From CAYNHQ01 sp964397255 (GTDB lineage Bacteria; Bdellovibrionota_G; JALEGL01; DATDPG01), in NCBI GenBank assembly GCA_964397255.1, contig CAYNHQ010000003.1, positions 229,665 through 293,664 of the forward strand: a stretch of DNA of 64,000 bases, given 5' to 3'. Position 1 is the stretch's first letter. Each line of letters opens with the position of its first letter. This document shows positions 35,396 to 44,026 of the stretch, in pieces. The notes under the pieces were generated by a model. It was not told the DNA's origin. It searched no databases and saw nothing but the letters and a program-made list of their open reading frames with translations. Both the position numbers and the translations under genes were made by a program.

Positions 35396-37474
35396 ATGCG
35401 CGCCGTTCCCCGCCGCTATCCCCTTTGCGGTGCGATCGAAGCTTTGCTCCTTACTCTGTTTTCGCTTTTCCTGGTTCGTTCCAATTGGAGTGGCGCGCTT
35501 GCCTATGAGTTCTCGTTTTTTCTCGCCATCGGCGTAGCTCTCCTCTCCACCGCCGCTACATCCATTCGATTGTCCAAGATTCAGTCGATGCGTCCCATCG
35601 ACCGATCGGATTTGGGTTGCGCGATTGCAGCCAACCAAATCCAGCTTCTCTCCCCTCTCTCTGTAGTTCTAGCGGCATCTATAGCCATTCCTACGTGCCG
35701 ATATGACGTGGGCGCCGTTTGGTTTCTTCTTCATCCCATGATCTCCGCCTTTTTTGGTACCGCTTGCGCCATTTGGGCATATCGAGTTTCTCGCTCTCCA
35801 CTAAAAGCCTTCGGATGGGCTTTTCTACCCATGATTCTTTTTTCCATCCTCACTCTTTTTGATTTCGCCACTTCACCCATGCTCACATTCCTTCATCCGG
35901 CTTTCGGTTTCTTTTCCGGTCCTATTTATGACGAATGGATTCCCATTCGCTCTGCCATTGTCACGTATCGTGTGTGGGTTCTTCTGCTTTCACTCGCCCT
36001 GATTCTGGAACCGAATTGGAAGGGGTTCCGAAGAGTCATGGTTTCGATTCTCCTCGCGCTGTTCCTCATGCTTCGTATTCCTCTCGGCTGGCATCAATCG
36101 CGCGGAAGTTTGGAAAATCATCTTTACCATCATTCGCGCTACGACCATTTCACTCTCTTTTCCGATTCCACATTTTCTTCTTCCCAATTGAATGACTGGT
36201 ATCAACTTCTCTCTTTTCGGTGGATCGAAATTACCCGCGAGCTGGAGATTCCCAATCCGCGGCCATTATCGGTTTACCTTTATAGTTCTGAAGATCAGAA
36301 AGAGATGCTTACGGGTGTTCGAAATACCGCGATCGGGAATCCGATGCAGCACGCGCTCCATCTTCCTTCCGGAATTGACCCGCGTTCCACGATTGTGAAG
36401 CACGAACTGACCCACGTTCTCGCGGCTCCCTATGGAATTCCGGGACTCGGAATCTCCCTACGTGTGGGTTTGATGGAGGGACTGGCCACGGCCATGGAGC
36501 GATATCGTGGAGAACTCTCTGTTCACGAATGGGCGGCCTCGATGAAACGGCTCGGACTCCTTCCCGATCTTCGTTACGTTCTCGATCCCGTGGGCTTTTG
36601 GCGAGAACCCCCCTCTCGCGCCTATTTGGCCGCAGGATCTTTCTCGCGCTGGTGGATGGATCGTTATGGAGTCACCTCCCTTCTTTCTCTTTACAGAGGA
36701 AACCTACATGCGAAGACGGCTCTTGAGTCTCAAATTCAAAACTGGGAAGCGTGGCTCGATCACATTCCTTTGTCCTCCGAGGCTCTCGATATTGCCGAGC
36801 CCTCGCTTCGCGCGGAAGCCATTTTTGATCGGCGCTGCCCCCATGACGTGGCCGACGCGTTAGAAAATGCCCAGCGATGCCAGGCGGAACGAAATTGGAA
36901 AGAAGCTCAACATTTTTTTTCCTCCGCGAAAGATTATGCGGGTGCCGCTCCGAATGTAACTCTTTCGCTGGCTCGAAACTTGGTTCACCTTTCCGATTGG
37001 AAGGCTCTTGAGTTGGAGTCGAAAGTCTTACGAGAGGAAGCGAAGACCTCTTCATTCTATCAAGCGTGGGCATCCATGTTGGAGGGCGATGCTCATTTTT
37101 TTCAAAGTGATCCCGAAGGCGCTGATCGTATTTACAGGTCGGTCGATTTGCATCGTCTCCCATTTCAGCTTCGGTTTGCGATCGCGGCGCGAAAGTTTCT
37201 CATCCAAGAACGGAAACAGTTGGAGTTTAATAATATGATTCGGAAGGGGGTCCTTCCTCCTTTGTTGCGCATAGAGATCCTTCGATCTCTCGGGTGGGTC
37301 CCCGAACGATTGGAGGCCGAGGCACGCTTCGCGGAAGAAAAAGGTGATTTTCAGCAAGCGTTGGAAAAATTTTCGATCTTGCGCGATGAAGCTGGAACCG
37401 AAGGAAAACGATTCTTCGCCGAAGATCAGATACACAGGCTCGTCATGTTTCATCCGGACTCTGAAAAGGAGTAA
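35396..37474 (+). CDS. Polytopic membrane protein with peptidase MA-like domain and TPR-like C-terminus
   Basis: 692 residues. Six to seven hydrophobic helices in the first ~230 residues, then a gluzincin-like domain with HELTH at residues 336-340 and GLMEGLATAMERY about 25 residues later, which supplies the glutamate ligand. The last ~200 residues are helical repeats with TPR-like spacing (ADALENAQRCQAERNWKEAQ). This is a membrane-tethered metallopeptidase with an extracytoplasmic active site by topology. The ATG directly abuts the kinase stop. Exact family not recognised. Confidence 0.82.
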   Translation: MRAVPRRYPLCGAIEALLLTLFSLFLVRSNWSGALAYEFSFFLAIGVALLSTAATSIRLSKIQSMRPIDRSDLGCAIAANQIQLLSPLSVVLAASIAIPTCRYDVGAVWFLLHPMISAFFGTACAIWAYRVSRSPLKAFGWAFLPMILFSILTLFDFATSPMLTFLHPAFGFFSGPIYDEWIPIRSAIVTYRVWVLLLSLALILEPNWKGFRRVMVSILLALFLMLRIPLGWHQSRGSLENHLYHHSRYDHFTLFSDSTFSSSQLNDWYQLLSFRWIEITRELEIPNPRPLSVYLYSSEDQKEMLTGVRNTAIGNPMQHALHLPSGIDPRSTIVKHELTHVLAAPYGIPGLGISLRVGLMEGLATAMERYRGELSVHEWAASMKRLGLLPDLRYVLDPVGFWREPPSRAYLAAGSFSRWWMDRYGVTSLLSLYRGNLHAKTALESQIQNWEAWLDHIPLSSEALDIAEPSLRAEAIFDRRCPHDVADALENAQRCQAERNWKEAQHFFSSAKDYAGAAPNVTLSLARNLVHLSDWKALELESKVLREEAKTSSFYQAWASMLEGDAHFFQSDPEGADRIYRSVDLHRLPFQLRFAIAARKFLIQERKQLEFNNMIRKGVLPPLLRIEILRSLGWVPERLEAEARFAEEKGDFQQALEKFSILRDEAGTEGKRFFAEDQIHRLVMFHPDSEKE

Positions 37475-37513
37475 GAACCCTGGCCCGGTTGTTGCTCAAA
37501 GCTACCTGCTGCT

Positions 37514-38641
37514 ATGTTCCGAGAATTTCAACATATTGAAAGAATTGGATTTCTTCTTCTATTTGGGTCACTAACGGGACTCATTTTCCCCGGCTGCCAC
37601 AAAGAAGATCAGTGGAGTGTCGTCCAGTACCCTTCGGCCGCTCAGCGGGCGGAAAGGAGGCCTATTGATCACAACTCGTCTCCACAGTCGACAATACCAT
37701 CGCGCGTACCCCATTCCCCTCCCTCATCTACGCAAGTGGAATCGGCGCCTTCGACTCCTAACACACAGGCGGAAGCACCCCCTCCGAGCCCCGCCTCCCA
37801 ACCCCCAGCGGCACCAGCCCCATCCACCCCGCCCACCGGCGGAACAAATTTGATTCAAGAAAAACCTTCACACCCCTGGTTTCCTCCCTATGTTCCAGGA
37901 GATTTTAAGGCGAAGAAGGACACATTTAATTGCCTGGAAAATAGAACTTGGCGTGGAGGTAAGGGAGAACCCGCCATCTTTTTGTCGCCAAATAATGGTG
38001 AGCAGATTCTAGGTTGTGACAATCTCGGAGCGGCCACATACAAAGTAGGAACTGATTTTTATCTTTTGCGCTGGCGCCCGGAAGATTTCCCCATTCATTT
38101 TCATATTTCTTTAGCATCGCCTTCGAATATCGACACACGAACGGCTGTCGAATTGGCAGCTGAGCAAATTAATCAAGGGGCTTTGAAAAGTGGAGTTTTG
38201 GATTATTTAAATCTGAATGAAATCATTGTGATTGAACCTGGGTATACATCCAAGACCGCCGATATATCTAAAAGCGACGGAGAATCTGTCATTCAATTCG
38301 TTGAAGATCAGACCCCTGGAAAGAAATTGAAGTCAGTGACGTATCCATGGATCACAAACAAACAGCCGTATTCACTGATTGAGACAGATATTCGAATTCC
38401 CGCAACCTTGGCAAATTCAGCGTATGTGGCAATTCATGAAATGCTTCATGCCCTTGGCTTTACGCACAACTTTGTGGGAGCCCAATACGGAAGCCCCATG
38501 GATTATCCTCACGAGGGCGTAATTCCAAAGGCCGAGTTGGGCCCTTACGACCTGGAAGTCCTTCAATATCTCTACACGCCTCAAACCGAAGGCTTTCATC
38601 GCTGGAATCTCAAGCGAAGCGATCCCGGCCGCGAGAAATAA
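37514..38641 (+). CDS. Putative metzincin-type metallopeptidase lipoprotein
   Basis: 375 residues. A hydrophobic leader ends in IFPGC (likely lipidated at Cys28), then a ~95-residue Ser/Pro/Thr-rich linker. The catalytic motif HEMLHALGFTH (His308, Glu309, His312, His318) is the extended metzincin zinc site, and SPMDYP about 12 residues later fits the Met-turn. Matrixin- or astacin-like proteolysis at the outer membrane or surface is the likely role. The tail RWNLKRSDPGREK is encoded by DNA that recurs as a fragment at 46791. It follows the kinase-peptidase operon after 39 bases. Confidence 0.83.
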   Translation: MFREFQHIERIGFLLLFGSLTGLIFPGCHKEDQWSVVQYPSAAQRAERRPIDHNSSPQSTIPSRVPHSPPSSTQVESAPSTPNTQAEAPPPSPASQPPAAPAPSTPPTGGTNLIQEKPSHPWFPPYVPGDFKAKKDTFNCLENRTWRGGKGEPAIFLSPNNGEQILGCDNLGAATYKVGTDFYLLRWRPEDFPIHFHISLASPSNIDTRTAVELAAEQINQGALKSGVLDYLNLNEIIVIEPGYTSKTADISKSDGESVIQFVEDQTPGKKLKSVTYPWITNKQPYSLIETDIRIPATLANSAYVAIHEMLHALGFTHNFVGAQYGSPMDYPHEGVIPKAELGPYDLEVLQYLYTPQTEGFHRWNLKRSDPGREK

Positions 38642-38657
38642 CTCTACTTCTCATTAA

Positions 38658-38783
38658 GAGTATCTCGGCAAATCCCACTACGCGCTTTCCGGAAAAATAA
38701 TTTACGTAGGCGTTTCGAACGGTGATGCAGAAGCAGAGTTTATAGTTCAGGGCTGGATTGAGGAACCAAGCGAATACAAATAG
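38658..38783 (+). pseudogene. C-terminal remnant of an exported-protein gene
   Basis: A 41-codon open stretch with no start codon reads EYLGKSHYALSGKIIYVGVS, then NGDAEAEFIVQGWIEEPSEYK and a TAG. It looks like the end of a beta-sandwich secreted protein. It lies in a different frame just after the metallopeptidase lipoprotein, so it may be a former C-terminal domain lost to a frameshift or a fragment of a deleted gene. The rest of the 175-base gap (38642-38816) shows nothing else recognisable. Confidence 0.4.
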
Positions 38784-38816
38784 GATCAAACTTAAGATGG
38801 AAAGGGGGCGTTCTTT

Positions 38817-39263
38817 TTAATCAGCGAGCAGTTTGAAATGTGTTTCAATTTGAAATTGAAACTCTTCGCTCGCAATATTTCTCGGTTTCCGGATACACAA
38901 AACATCCGGATATTCCGTCTGGATGATCCCGATCATAAGGTTATCTAGAAGACCGGACAGAATAACAACTGGGATGCGCGGATGTTCACGTTTAATCCAA
39001 TGTAGAAACGCATAGCCTCGTTCCGGTAGCGGATCTAAAAGTTTTCGCTTTTCTTTTGAGAGCGGATAAAAGACAAGGCCCATAATAATTAAGTCAATAT
39101 CATTTAGATTAATTTCCCCCGAATACACATCGTCGGGGTCCGTCGCAGTAACTACGTTCCACTGATCCCCCATAATAAAGTGCATATCGTTTAATTGATC
39201 GATTTCGTCCTCGACATACAAAACACGTAGCTTTTTTGAAGTCGTGGTGTTCTGAATCCTCAC
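38817..39263 (-). CDS. Degenerate response-regulator receiver domain
   Basis: 148 residues. The start VLYVEDE retains the acidic Mg-binding pair, VVILSG the Thr/Ser switch position and IRKP the conserved lysine. The phosphoacceptor position is Gly62 (DLIIMGL in place of DLxxxDx), and the beta3-alpha3 loop is longer than usual. It therefore cannot be phosphorylated in the normal way and may act as a fixed-state partner. GTG start overlapping the stop of the upstream hybrid kinase gene by 4 bases, so the two are made together. Confidence 0.82.
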   Translation of the reverse strand: MRIQNTTTSKKLRVLYVEDEIDQLNDMHFIMGDQWNVVTATDPDDVYSGEINLNDIDLIIMGLVFYPLSKEKRKLLDPLPERGYAFLHWIKREHPRIPVVILSGLLDNLMIGIIQTEYPDVLCIRKPRNIASEEFQFQIETHFKLLAD

Positions 39264-42200
39264 ACTTTCACTCCATGAATCTTTGCCCCTTTATCTTCAC
39301 GCCTTGGAACGACCTTTGGAACAATAACGGTAAACGTTGCGCCCTTCCCTACTCCGTCCGACTCAATCAGTAACTTTCCCCCATTCATCATCTCAACGTT
39401 CCTCTTGGCAATATAGAGCCCCCACCCCGTGCCTCCTTCATTAACACTCTTTGTTGTATAAAATATTTCACCAAGACGATCCAAGTCTTGTTTAGATATT
39501 CCGTAGCCATTGTCCTGAACCGACAAAAGTACTTGCTCGTTCCCTTCTTTCCCTCGAATCAGAACCTTACCCTTACCAGCCTTTGAAACGGCATCGATGG
39601 CATTAGAAATGAGATTCAAAACCGCGTTGTCATAGGAACTGTATCCCTTAAACGCGAGTCCTTTGACTCCTTCGACCTCAACGGAAATGGCTCCTTCTGT
39701 AATTTGATCCTTCTTTAAGAAAAGCATGTCCTGGACAGTCTTTTCAACATTCACATCGCCGTAGGTTTCGTCACCACGTGAAAGGCCGTTTAATATATTC
39801 ATAAACTGCTTCGTGTCGTTAAACCCTGCCTCCAATGCATCTACAATCCGGCCTACCTTTCCTTTCAGTTTGTCGGCGACCTCAGGCTGATACTGATGGA
39901 GTGCTTCTGTAGCGGTATCTGCAAGCTGTTTAAGTGTCGTGTAGTTTTGGAGTTTGTTGATGCGATTCTTCATCTGATGATTACTCTCTGCAGCGATTTG
40001 ACCAAGCTCTTGTAAGCGTCGCGCGTTCCCCTCTTGCGTAACCATTCGATAGAAGCGCACATAATTACGGACTCGCCCCAAAAGAAGCTCTCGATTCCAG
40101 GGTTTTGTAAAATAGTCATTCGCACCCAACGAAATTAAACGAAGCATGGTTTCCTGGTCCGCGTGGGAGCTAAGAACGAAAATCGGTAATGCCTTTAGCT
40201 TTTCCTGTTTCCGAACCTCTTGGATGAGTTCATCCCCTTTCATCTCAGGCATGATGAAGTCGGTGAGAACACAATCGATTCGCTGTTCATTGAGAATCCG
40301 CAGCGCGTGGCGACCGTTGGACGCAAAAAAGACATTAAATTCCTCTTTCAACATCGAGACGACGATCTGGGCTACGTCCGGGTTATCCTCTGTCACTAAT
40401 ATGTTGGGCCATAATTTATTGATTTGAGCCGGAACCTCCGTAGGATAGGGAACATCCAACGATCCTTTGGCGGGCCCGCGTAGCTGCTCTTCATCGATTT
40501 CAAACTCACCGGTGATCTCAACGTCTTGCGAGAGAGGTAATGCGATACTGAATTTTGAACCCCCAAACTCTGAATCTTCAACCCAAAGCTGCCCTCGATG
40601 TAGCTCCACCATTTCCTTAGCAAACGAGAGACCGATCCCCGACCCGCCATGCTCCTTCAGTGATGTGCGGGAAGACTGGTAGTAACGATCAAAAATCTTC
40701 GCTCGCTCATCCATCGGCACACCAATACCGGAGTCAGAGATCTCAAAGTAGACGCGGGATTCATCACTTCTAATTTTTACCTCAATCACACTAGGACTTT
40801 GATTTTTGCGGTCACTGGCTGAACGACGGTCGGTAAACTTCACCGCATTTGAGAGCAGATTGTCGAGGGCGCGCTCTAATTTTTTGGAATCCATTGGTAC
40901 CGTCAATTTCTCATACCCCTGAGTAACGATTCGCAATTCAATCCCCCGACTTTCACAAAGAGTTCGGTGGGGCGATGCAACTTGCTCCGCAAATGCGACG
41001 ACAGGAACAGTCTCCCATTCCATTTTCAGAGTGCCCGACTCCGCCTTAATGGTATCGAGCATAGTTCCGATGAGATTCATAAGCTTATTGAGACTTCGCT
41101 GCGCCGGTTCGAGAGCAGCATTGCCGGCTTGCTCAATTACCCCGAGAGCCACAGCAATGGGCGTCTTAAAGTCGTGAGACACATTTGCAAAAAACCGAGC
41201 CTTCATCTGTTCAAGCGAACGAAGGCGCTCATTGGCATCGCGAAGATCTCGTGTTCGCTTTTCCACCGTCTCCTCGACATTGACGTAAGCAAACGCGAAA
41301 TCTCTACCCAGAACAAGAACCGCACCACATAGAACGAGCATAAAAGTGGGCGTCGCAATCTGCTCACTCTGAATCACATGATTGGTAGCTAACACGTCAT
41401 ACACAAGTGCAGCGATGAACGTAAACATCGAAGCCACGGGGTACCACTGGCGGCGATCGCATCGCCACCAATAATAGACGCCAAAACCGAGAAAAATAAT
41501 GAGCCCAGTAACCAAGATGCTGTGCCAAAATAGAAATATATGAAGGGGGCCATCGAAACCTGAGGCGAATAACGCTGCGATTGAACCCACAACCGCGCTT
41601 CCAAAGATCGCATTATGTATGAAGCGGACCGAAGCATTAAACGGCGGCACAAAATAGCGACCAAGAAAATAGAGCCCCCAAAACGAAGAGACCGCGTGAA
41701 CGCGCATCACGATATTTTGAAATTCATCCAGTTCGTATGGCCAAAAGCTGTAGCAAATTGAATACGTACCGAAACAGGCGAGAAACAATCCAAAATGAAA
41801 GTAACTCCGCCGAGGTCGAAGATGAAAATGCAAAAATAGGTGATAGATTCCGAAACTAAATATTAAGAATCCAAGCAAGAGGGGCATCATGGTTCGGATG
41901 AGCCTTTGAATGGTCGATTCGTGAGAAAACGTTAGATAACTGCCAAATCGTGGAGAAAGATTTTCCGGACCGATGCCAACAATGTCGGCCGCAATTTTCT
42001 TCACATGAACCAGTAAGATATTTTCGCCGGTCTTAACCTGTGGAATTCGATAGACCCGATCTAGGTGGGGTACAAAACGACCCGTGGGCGACTCAAAACC
42101 GGTTGATCCGATGAGCTGCCCGTTCCAATAAGCTTCGTCGGCATCTGAAATCCGTCCGAGATCTATTGCAAGGTTAGCTTCTGAAGGAATCTGCGACGAT

Positions 42201-42436
42201 AGATACGTCCTCTCCAGCCATAGATCTCCGCGATAGGATGGCACCGCCAAACCACGGTTAAAAGGAAGAAAATGACCCTTTGCTGGATTAGTCGCCTCTT
42301 CAACCGATAAAGGCCCCATATGAATTTTCCAGAAGGATTGCTCTTCTAGTTCCGCACCTTGAACTGCTTTCGGCACAGAATAAAGGAGCCCCACTGTGAA
42401 AACCAACACCCCAATGGTTGTGATTTTCCTCGTCAT
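39260..42436 (-). CDS. 7TMR-DISM hybrid histidine kinase with two kinase modules
   Basis: 1058 residues. Signal and periplasmic 7TMR-DISM-type sensor (30-180), seven helices (~185-385), coiled coil, HisKA with His421 in ANVSHDFKTP, first HATPase (~500-635: NLLSNAVKF, DSGIGVP, GSGIGLS). A receiver follows (675-800) with phospho-Asp726 in VLTDFIMP. A second, histidine-kinase-like module is C-terminal: SNHQMKNRI with His820, then an ATPase domain (NLISNAIDAV, DNGYGIS, GTGWGLYIAKR, ~935-1040). Two complete kinase units in one protein are uncommon. It begins a leftward pair with the degenerate receiver; TAGGCT lies 7 bases before the ATG. Confidence 0.93.
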   Translation of the reverse strand: MTRKITTIGVLVFTVGLLYSVPKAVQGAELEEQSFWKIHMGPLSVEEATNPAKGHFLPFNRGLAVPSYRGDLWLERTYLSSQIPSEANLAIDLGRISDADEAYWNGQLIGSTGFESPTGRFVPHLDRVYRIPQVKTGENILLVHVKKIAADIVGIGPENLSPRFGSYLTFSHESTIQRLIRTMMPLLLGFLIFSFGIYHLFLHFHLRPRRSYFHFGLFLACFGTYSICYSFWPYELDEFQNIVMRVHAVSSFWGLYFLGRYFVPPFNASVRFIHNAIFGSAVVGSIAALFASGFDGPLHIFLFWHSILVTGLIIFLGFGVYYWWRCDRRQWYPVASMFTFIAALVYDVLATNHVIQSEQIATPTFMLVLCGAVLVLGRDFAFAYVNVEETVEKRTRDLRDANERLRSLEQMKARFFANVSHDFKTPIAVALGVIEQAGNAALEPAQRSLNKLMNLIGTMLDTIKAESGTLKMEWETVPVVAFAEQVASPHRTLCESRGIELRIVTQGYEKLTVPMDSKKLERALDNLLSNAVKFTDRRSASDRKNQSPSVIEVKIRSDESRVYFEISDSGIGVPMDERAKIFDRYYQSSRTSLKEHGGSGIGLSFAKEMVELHRGQLWVEDSEFGGSKFSIALPLSQDVEITGEFEIDEEQLRGPAKGSLDVPYPTEVPAQINKLWPNILVTEDNPDVAQIVVSMLKEEFNVFFASNGRHALRILNEQRIDCVLTDFIMPEMKGDELIQEVRKQEKLKALPIFVLSSHADQETMLRLISLGANDYFTKPWNRELLLGRVRNYVRFYRMVTQEGNARRLQELGQIAAESNHQMKNRINKLQNYTTLKQLADTATEALHQYQPEVADKLKGKVGRIVDALEAGFNDTKQFMNILNGLSRGDETYGDVNVEKTVQDMLFLKKDQITEGAISVEVEGVKGLAFKGYSSYDNAVLNLISNAIDAVSKAGKGKVLIRGKEGNEQVLLSVQDNGYGISKQDLDRLGEIFYTTKSVNEGGTGWGLYIAKRNVEMMNGGKLLIESDGVGKGATFTVIVPKVVPRREDKGAKIHGVKV

Positions 42437-42500
42437 GAAATGAAGCCTAATCCATGAAAGCGAAGAATATCACAATGATTTCTGGGGAGTGAGTCTGGTT

Positions 42501-42528
42501 TTGCCCTTCTTGGCGAGGAGTCTATACT
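42501..42528 (+). promoter_or_regulatory. Candidate promoter of the 3-hydroxyacyl-CoA dehydrogenase gene
   Basis: TTGCCC (42501-42506), 16-base spacer, TATACT (42523-42528). The TTG start codon at 42536 begins 7 bases after the -10, again a leaderless layout without a ribosome site. Confidence 0.45.
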
Positions 42529-42535
42529 TGCTGCC

Positions 42536-43369
42536 TTGGAATCGGAAACATCGAAAGATTCGTCTTCCGTCATCCGGAATGTCACCATTTGCGGTGCTGG
42601 GACTATGGGGTCCTGGATTGCCAACAAGTTTATTAACGCAGGGTATCAAATTTGTTTATACGATAATCAGGAAGCGGTTCTCACCCGAGCCGCAAAACCA
42701 CTAAGTGCATTTAAGACTTTTCGTACTGCCCCCAATTTATCGGAGGCCATTGAAAAAGCCGATCTCATCATCGAGACCATTGTAGAAGATGTAGGAATTA
42801 AGAGCGCATTTTTTAAAGAGATTGATTCACTCATTTCTCCCGAATGCATTATTACTTCCAATACCTCCATCCTCTCTCCTCAGGATTTCTTGGAAACCTT
42901 CCGACACAAATCTCAATTTTGTTGTTTTCATTTTTATACGCCGAATTCAGCTGTAGATATCGCTCCGATCGATGAAACTCTTCCAAAAATTCCCGATATT
43001 CTAAAGGAAGTGGCAAGTGCGATCGGAGAAACTCCCATTGTGCTCAAGCACCATACGCCTGGCTACCTTTTTTCAGCTATGGCTGGTGCTCTTACAGACG
43101 TTGCGCTGTCATTGAAAGCCGATGGAATTGCAGATGTTGATACCATTGATTCCTGCTGGCGAAGCATCACCAAAATGGCAATGGGACCATTGGCGATGTT
43201 GGATCTTGTCGGCCTCGATACTTCCTTAGCTATCCGCCGACACCGTTTGTCTCAAGCTCCTGACAACATTCACCTAAAAAAGTCCATCCAAGTATTGGAG
43301 GATTACGTCAAGGCAGGGAAACTCGGGCGCAAGACAGGCGAAGGCTTTTTTCGTTACTCGCCGAGTTAG
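42536..43369 (+). CDS. 3-hydroxyacyl-CoA dehydrogenase (HBDH type)
   Basis: 277 residues. N-terminal NAD fold CGAGTMGSWIA with the acidic residue at the end of strand 2 (LYDN), then NTSI (substrate Ser) and HFYTPN (catalytic His with the usual HFFNP form altered). The C-terminal helical domain carries GPLAMLDLVGLD and the final GRKTGEGFFRY. It oxidises 3-hydroxybutyryl-CoA or longer 3-hydroxyacyl-CoA. The start is TTG: no in-frame ATG or GTG lies upstream of the nucleotide fold. The methyltransferase-like gene follows after 3 bases. Confidence 0.88.
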   Translation: MESETSKDSSSVIRNVTICGAGTMGSWIANKFINAGYQICLYDNQEAVLTRAAKPLSAFKTFRTAPNLSEAIEKADLIIETIVEDVGIKSAFFKEIDSLISPECIITSNTSILSPQDFLETFRHKSQFCCFHFYTPNSAVDIAPIDETLPKIPDILKEVASAIGETPIVLKHHTPGYLFSAMAGALTDVALSLKADGIADVDTIDSCWRSITKMAMGPLAMLDLVGLDTSLAIRRHRLSQAPDNIHLKKSIQVLEDYVKAGKLGRKTGEGFFRYSPS

Positions 43370-43372
43370 CGC

Positions 43373-44026
43373 GTGCAAAAGAATCTCGTCTCGGCGCTGA
43401 TTTTTCCGTCTCTCGTTACATGGATTCCCTGCCTATGGAAGGTGGATCTTCTCCTGCGACCGGAGATATTCATCGCTTGGTTCGGTCTCGCAGTGATGAT
43501 CTTTTATCAACCGAAGGCCTGCTTTGCGCCACAAAAAGATGCGATGAAGTCAAAGAATGATCCCTATAGCGGAATCATTGTTACGCTTGCTTCATATGCC
43601 TGTACGATTGCAAGCGTTATTTTGTATATTCGAAATCCGGTCCCGCTTTACTCGCCATCACATCTTTTAGCATTTGGCCTTGGACTGATTTCGGTCATTT
43701 TAGGAATTTGGCTTCGCGTATCGGCAGTCAACACCCTTCAAAGAATGTTCACAACCAAAGTTGAAATCGTTAATGACCACAAACTCGTAAGGACCGGACC
43801 TTACCACTGGCTTCGACATCCATCGTACACAGGAGCCATCTTGATTATTGCTGCTCCAACAGTCTTATATGCACAATGGATACTGCTACCGTTGGTATTG
43901 CTGATTCTCGTCTTCGCTTATTTATATCGAATTACCATTGAAGAGCGAATGCTACGATTTCATTTTGGCGATACATATCTTGAATACATGAAGCGTACTC
44001 GCCGCCTTATTCCATTTGTATTTTAG
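43373..44026 (+). CDS. Isoprenylcysteine methyltransferase-like membrane enzyme (ICMT/PEMT family)
   Basis: 217 residues with five hydrophobic helices. The C-terminal signature RTGPYHWLRHPSYTGAI (SAM-binding RHPxY) and the final EERMLRFHFGDTYLEYMKRTRRLIP are those of the ICMT/phospholipid methyltransferase family. It probably methylates a lipid or thiol or isoprenoid at the membrane. GTG start 3 bases after the dehydrogenase stop. Its 3' end overlaps the convergent PilZ gene by 4 bases. Confidence 0.87.
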   Translation: MQKNLVSALIFPSLVTWIPCLWKVDLLLRPEIFIAWFGLAVMIFYQPKACFAPQKDAMKSKNDPYSGIIVTLASYACTIASVILYIRNPVPLYSPSHLLAFGLGLISVILGIWLRVSAVNTLQRMFTTKVEIVNDHKLVRTGPYHWLRHPSYTGAILIIAAPTVLYAQWILLPLVLLILVFAYLYRITIEERMLRFHFGDTYLEYMKRTRRLIPFVF

